Shown here piece by piece: positions 5,881 to 6,461 of a stretch of DNA of 6,461 nt. Source of the stretch: Alphaproteobacteria bacterium (GTDB lineage: Bacteria > Pseudomonadota > Alphaproteobacteria > ATCC43930 > CGMCC-115725); the NCBI GenBank assembly GCA_005888425.1, contig VAZF01000505.1, positions 1 to 6,461 of the forward strand. The letters run 5' to 3'. Every line of letters starts with the position of its first letter. The stretch's first letter is position 1. The notes below the pieces were generated by a model that was not told the DNA's origin, did no database searches, and saw only the letters and a program-made list of their open reading frames with translations. A program made the position numbers and the translations under genes.

Positions 5881-6461
5881 TCATGCTTTCCCCTCGCCGC
5901 CGGCAGCGCTCGCGAAATAGAGGCGAGGGTCGGCGGCGCGGATATGCGCTTCGGGGAGGCCGAGTTCGCGGCGCACGATATTGGTGCCTTCGACCAGTGC
6001 GACGCATTTGTAATAGGCGATGCGGCGCGACAGCCCCTCGCGGCCGAAGCCGCAATCGGTGGTGACGACGAGCCGCTCGGGCGGGATGTATTCGAGCGCC
6101 CTCCTGATCAGGTTGGCGACATGTTCGGCCGGCTCGACCACCGTGTTGCAGTGGTTGACAACGCCGATGCCGATCTTCTTGTCGGTCCGGTATTTCCCGA
6201 AGAGCGCCAGATCGCGGCCGTCGCTCGAGGCGCATTCGAAGGTGATGACATCGCACTTCAGCTGCAAGAGGTGCGGCAACGCCCGCTCATAGCTCGGCAC
6301 CTCCCAGTAGACGCGCTGCTGGTTCGGGTTGCCCCAGCAGGTGTGCACCCACACTTCGGCCTCGACGCCGTCGAGCTGACGGTTGAAGGCCTCGGTCTGA
6401 AATTCGAGGTCCTCGTCATTGCAATCGGGCAAGGTCGTCAGCCCGTGATGGCGCGGCTCCT
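5881..6461 (-). CDS. Cobalamin-independent methionine synthase (MetE-like) barrel, 3' part
   Basis: The frame is open to the right edge, where it reads EPRHHGLTTLPDCNDEDL, so the start lies outside; about 193 residues are visible down to the TGA at 5881-5883. The visible part matches the C-terminal half of the MetE catalytic barrel, which moves a methyl group to a thiol held on zinc. All four zinc ligands known from MetE can be placed: His and Cys in VHTCWGN (codons at 6343-6345 and 6337-6339), Glu in TFECASSDG (6235-6237) and Cys in TTDCGFG (6052-6054). The EP at the edge probably belongs to the conserved IQxDEP strand. The chain ends with DPRLYFASAAGGEGKA, soon after the barrel. Stand-alone MetE-like barrels of this kind are common in alphaproteobacteria and often have uncertain methyl donors and acceptors; whether an N-terminal domain exists here cannot be seen. 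It is therefore not called metE. Confidence 0.85.
   Translation of the reverse strand, partial: EPRHHGLTTLPDCNDEDLEFQTEAFNRQLDGVEAEVWVHTCWGNPNQQRVYWEVPSYERALPHLLQLKCDVITFECASSDGRDLALFGKYRTDKKIGIGVVNHCNTVVEPAEHVANLIRRALEYIPPERLVVTTDCGFGREGLSRRIAYYKCVALVEGTNIVRRELGLPEAHIRAADPRLYFASAAGGEGKA

Noticed and set aside
5175..6065. Plus-strand open frame of about 296 codons
   Set aside because: It overlaps the TPR part of the regulator in another frame and then runs antisense to the MetE-like gene; the composition is Arg-rich with no domain.
1..6461. Mobile elements, CRISPR arrays and tRNA genes
   Set aside because: No transposase-like protein, regularly spaced repeats, terminal inverted repeats or tRNA-like fold was found by eye on either strand.

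Overview
The window is about 6.5 kb of GC-rich chromosomal-looking DNA. Codon use, Shine-Dalgarno-type starts and the protein families suggest an alphaproteobacterium, most likely in the Bradyrhizobium/Rhodopseudomonas/Xanthobacteraceae part of the Hyphomicrobiales. That placement is inference from family resemblance. No transposase, tRNA, rRNA, CRISPR array or phage gene was seen.

Layout, left to right. (1) 1-672 (+): the 3' part of a maleylacetate reductase-like, 'iron-containing' alcohol dehydrogenase, cut by the left edge. (2) 677-1212 (-): a small exported protein gene whose signal peptide and N-terminal half are in one frame and whose conserved C-terminal half is in another, so it looks broken. 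(3) 1298-2131 (+): a three-helix membrane protein with a six-cysteine C-terminal region built from a 47-residue unit present twice. (4) 2198-2227: a perfect 30-bp palindrome between converging genes, probably a shared terminator. (5) 2246-3691 (-): an OsmC-fold gene and, upstream of it, a ferritin-like diiron protein gene split by an apparent deletion plus frameshift that removes the fourth metal-ligand helix. (6) 3865-5826 (+), divergent from that pair: a regulator combining a SARP-type winged helix, a bacterial transcriptional activator domain, a TolB-like domain and TPR repeats, with a good sigma70-like promoter in front. (7) 5881-6461 (-): the 3' part of a one-barrel cobalamin-independent methionine synthase (MetE-like) gene, cut by the right edge, with all four zinc ligands visible.

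The most connected unit is the diiron/OsmC pair and the divergent regulator. The 173-bp region between them is the natural place for the regulator to act, so it may control, or once have controlled, the pair. The flanking dehydrogenase and MetE-like genes look like accessory catabolic genes and show no clear functional link to the centre.

The strongest oddities are two genes damaged in the same way (missing segment plus frameshift) within 3 kb, a duplicated cysteine unit in an unrecognised membrane protein, and two enzymes lacking family-typical active-site residues (the dehydrogenase and the OsmC-like protein). I see no clearly new multi-gene system; the membrane protein and the regulator with its divergent pair are the best candidates for a second look.
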